A DNA stretch of 64,000 nucleotides from UBA1141 sp963665155. Its GTDB lineage: Bacteria > Chloroflexota > Dehalococcoidia > Lucifugimonadales > UBA3495. This document shows, one piece after another, positions 62,410 to 64,000 of this stretch. The notes beneath the pieces are model-generated. The model was given only the letters and a program-made list of their open reading frames with translations. It searched no databases and was not told the origin of the DNA. Location: the NCBI GenBank assembly GCA_963665155.2, contig CAXXFI010000001.1:434001-498000 (forward strand). Reading direction: 5' to 3'. The translations under genes and the position numbers were made by a program. Each line of letters starts with the position of its first letter. The first letter of the stretch is position 1.

Positions 62410-62907
62410 TCACGGTCATACCGTGCAGGTCAATTAGCAACCCACCGTAGCGATATGCGTTGTTGGGGTTGGCCAGAGCGGCGTGGGTGTGGAAGGTTCG
62501 CCGCAGGATGGCCCGGACCCGGGCAAGCAACTCCTCCATTCGGAAGGGTTTGGTGATGTAGTCGTCCGCACCCGAGTCCAGTGCAGCAATCTTGGGTGCC
62601 ATCTCATCCAGCACACTGAGAATTACGATGGGGACGGAGGAGCACACTGCCGGATCAACTTGGCTATTTCCAATCCGCCACAATCCGGCAACAACAGGCC
62701 CATCAAAACCAAGTTTGGCTGGTCGTTATCAAGAATAGCCAGGGCGTCGTGGCCTCGGGGAAACACCTTGACCTCGTAGCCTTTGGCGGTCAGATTAAGA
62801 GCGATGAGCCTTGTAATGGACGAATCGCTGTCAATCAGATATATCAGTTGGCCGTTATCTGATTCCTGCTGCATTGCAACTGCGGGTGCCCCCAACCTCC
62901 GCGGCAA

Positions 62908-63422
62908 TAATAACTGCGTGCCAGACTTTCTACTGAGATTAAATTCATGCTGAAGCTAAAATTCATTTTGCCCAGAAGACTGATTGGACGCAGGGTAAAG
63001 TCTGCGGTTGGAAATCCTATATATCACCAAACCGGTATGATACGTTAAACCCGTAAGGTAAATTGCGTTAAATTAGAACTGTTGGTAACTATACCCTATA
63101 AGAATTGAAATAGATAGGATTTACAGACTATTCTTGGGATAACACGATTCTGTTGTTCATATTAGCGCAAACTGAGTAATTACGCGAGATGATTGCGTAA
63201 TTCGTAAAAACTATCACCGCAACATTTCAACGAGTGCCTTGTCTAAGCCTGGTCTTGTCGGCCTGCGAATCGGTTACAGTTTCCTCGATTTTCACCGTCT
63301 GCTGTTGAATCTCTACTACCCGCGGGCAATATAGGCCGAAGTCTCAAAGGTGAGACAACGGGAGGCTAGGATAGGACTAGGCCGTAAGCTGCCCAAGATT
63401 AGATGGTCCTTGGGCGCGGCAC
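62908..63422. other. intergenic, A/T-rich
   Basis: About 515 bases without a recognisable gene, clearly A/T-richer around 62930-63220. It probably contained the response-regulator promoter. Confidence 0.5.
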
Positions 63423-64000
63423 CTACATGACCGAACGCACCAAGCCGCCGTCGACCAGGATCGTGGTGCCGGTAATATAGCTGGACTTGTCGGACGCCAA
63501 GAAAGCAACCAGGTTTGCCATCTCTACCGGTTCGCCAATTCTGCCCACAGCGGTCCCCGAGGCCCGTTGGGCCAAGGCTTCCTCCACCGAAATTCCCATC
63601 TCGTTGGCTCGGGACGTGACGTTGGATAGCATCCGGTCGCTCAGTATGGACCCCGGGCAGACGTTGTTTACCAGAATGTTATCTTTACCGACCTCGTCGG
63701 CGAGGCTTTTGGCGAAAGCGACAACCCCCATTCGAGTGGCGCCGGACAAAGCCAGGTTGTCGATTGGTTGATAAACAGTGCTGGCCAGAATGTTAATGAT
63801 GCGCCCACCGCCCTGTTCCTTCAGGTGGGGCAAAGCCTCGCGGCACATTCGAGCGAAAAACAGCAACGAGCGCTGCAAGGCTGTTTCCCACTGCTCTTCC
63901 GTGGCTGTGGCAGCTCTGGCTAGGGGAGGCCCGCCCGAGTTGTTGACCATGATGTCCAAGCGCCCGAACCTGGATTTCGTGGCGGCGACCAAGTCTTGAA
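63423..64000 (-). CDS. SDR-family oxidoreductase (N-terminus beyond window edge)
   Basis: At least 192 residues of a short-chain dehydrogenase: FGRLDIMVNNSGGPPLARAA, GGGRIINILASTVYQPIDN, ALSGATRMGVVAFAKSLADE, NILVNNVCPGSILSDRM and YITGTTILVDGGLVRSVM. The catalytic Ser region is present, but the Tyr-x3-Lys is replaced by L-S-G-A-T-R, as in the FabG-like subgroup without the classical Tyr. The nucleotide-binding G-x3-G-x-G lies beyond position 64000. Confidence 0.92.
   Translation of the reverse strand, partial: QDLVAATKSRFGRLDIMVNNSGGPPLARAATATEEQWETALQRSLLFFARMCREALPHLKEQGGGRIINILASTVYQPIDNLALSGATRMGVVAFAKSLADEVGKDNILVNNVCPGSILSDRMLSNVTSRANEMGISVEEALAQRASGTAVGRIGEPVEMANLVAFLASDKSSYITGTTILVDGGLVRSVM

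Larger units (their letters stand above)
60925..62874 (-). pseudogene. OmpR-type response regulator, split by IS630 and frameshifted
   Basis: Receiver from ATG 62874: QLIYLIDSDSSITRLIALNL, NLVLMGLLLPDCGGLEIAKL (the phosphoacceptor Asp is Gly), then a frameshift at TGTG near 62645, VPIVILSVLDEM, DSGADDYITKPFRMEELLAR and YRYGGLLIDLHGMTV. The IS follows. The winged-helix output domain is 61175-60925: VRLTPREWSTLQTLVENVG, DNARAYITRLRRKLEPDP and RYILSERGLGYRLVDPD. Removing the IS and one TA restores M-T-V-T-S-H-N-K-N-V-R-L-T-P in frame. Confidence 0.9.

Overview
The window is a typical bacterial chromosome segment with densely packed, mostly short-spaced genes. It looks like a member of the Chloroflexota, perhaps a SAR202/Dehalococcoidia relative. 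That placement is inference from gene content: an F420-dependent NADP reductase, repeated amidohydrolase / M24 / SDR / cupin / thiolase-DUF35 genes, an UPF0182 membrane protein, DUF2203, and an alanine-proline-rich extension on ribosomal protein S2. No 16S rRNA is present to confirm it.

Layout. 1-5794 (minus strand) is the rpsB-tsf-pyrH-frr-uppS-cdsA-dxr operon (dxr cut by the left edge) behind a good sigma70-type promoter. 6199-8018 (minus) holds pgpA, a zincin-like metallopeptidase and a frameshifted nfo. 8151-9221 is a zinc alcohol dehydrogenase. 9265-11842 is an insertion-sequence graveyard: an IS481-type remnant cut by a decayed IS630, then an IS5 element with clear ends. A tRNA-Ser(UGA) follows. 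12.6-20.7 kb holds catabolic and hypothetical genes (beta-flower protein, SRPBCC, gamma-glutamyltransferase, Asp-box propeller, amidohydrolase, 3-hydroxyacid dehydrogenase, RidA). 21.1-23.4 kb is a nitrilase/beta-ureidopropionase gene split by an IS701-type element. 23.6-28.8 kb: aldo/keto reductase, MFS transporter, citrate synthase, MidA-type methyltransferase. 28.9-30.85 kb is an AT-richer island with a decayed HD (SAMHD1/YwfO-like) plus YwgA-like pair. 30.9-38.5 kb: trmI, cupin, DUF2203, a broken AlbA_2 (Schlafen-type) gene coupled to an unknown partner, aldehyde dehydrogenase, response regulator, M24 protein. 38.9-47.6 kb carries arginine biosynthesis (argJ, argB, argD, argG) interleaved with UPF0182, a SnoaL-like protein and HicBA. 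47.6-52.7 kb: MNT/HEPN, aminotransferase, cupin, acyl-CoA dehydrogenase, HIT, YqeK-like HD. 52.9-53.7 kb is the most notable locus. 53.8-60.8 kb: small membrane and redox proteins, thioredoxin-like protein, NADP:F420 reductase, thiolase-like plus DUF35. 60.9-62.9 kb is a response regulator split by an IS630 element. The window ends inside an SDR gene.

Most interesting result: two tandem paralogous small genes (52894-53214 and 53256-53690) related to HesB-like / CC-Se-motif selenoproteins. Each has an in-frame TGA at the same aligned position, and each TGA is followed by a hairpin with GGUC in its apical loop at the spacing expected of a bacterial SECIS element. I read both as selenoproteins that ordinary gene callers would truncate.

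The window also has an unusual load of broken genes. Some carry single-base indels (nfo, cupin, HD, hicA, rpsB tail), some carry nonsense changes at conserved Trp or Tyr codons (UPF0182, AlbA_2, YwgA-like), and two are split by IS elements whose target duplications can be read exactly. Indels could be sequencing or assembly error; the nonsense substitutions and IS insertions are harder to explain that way.
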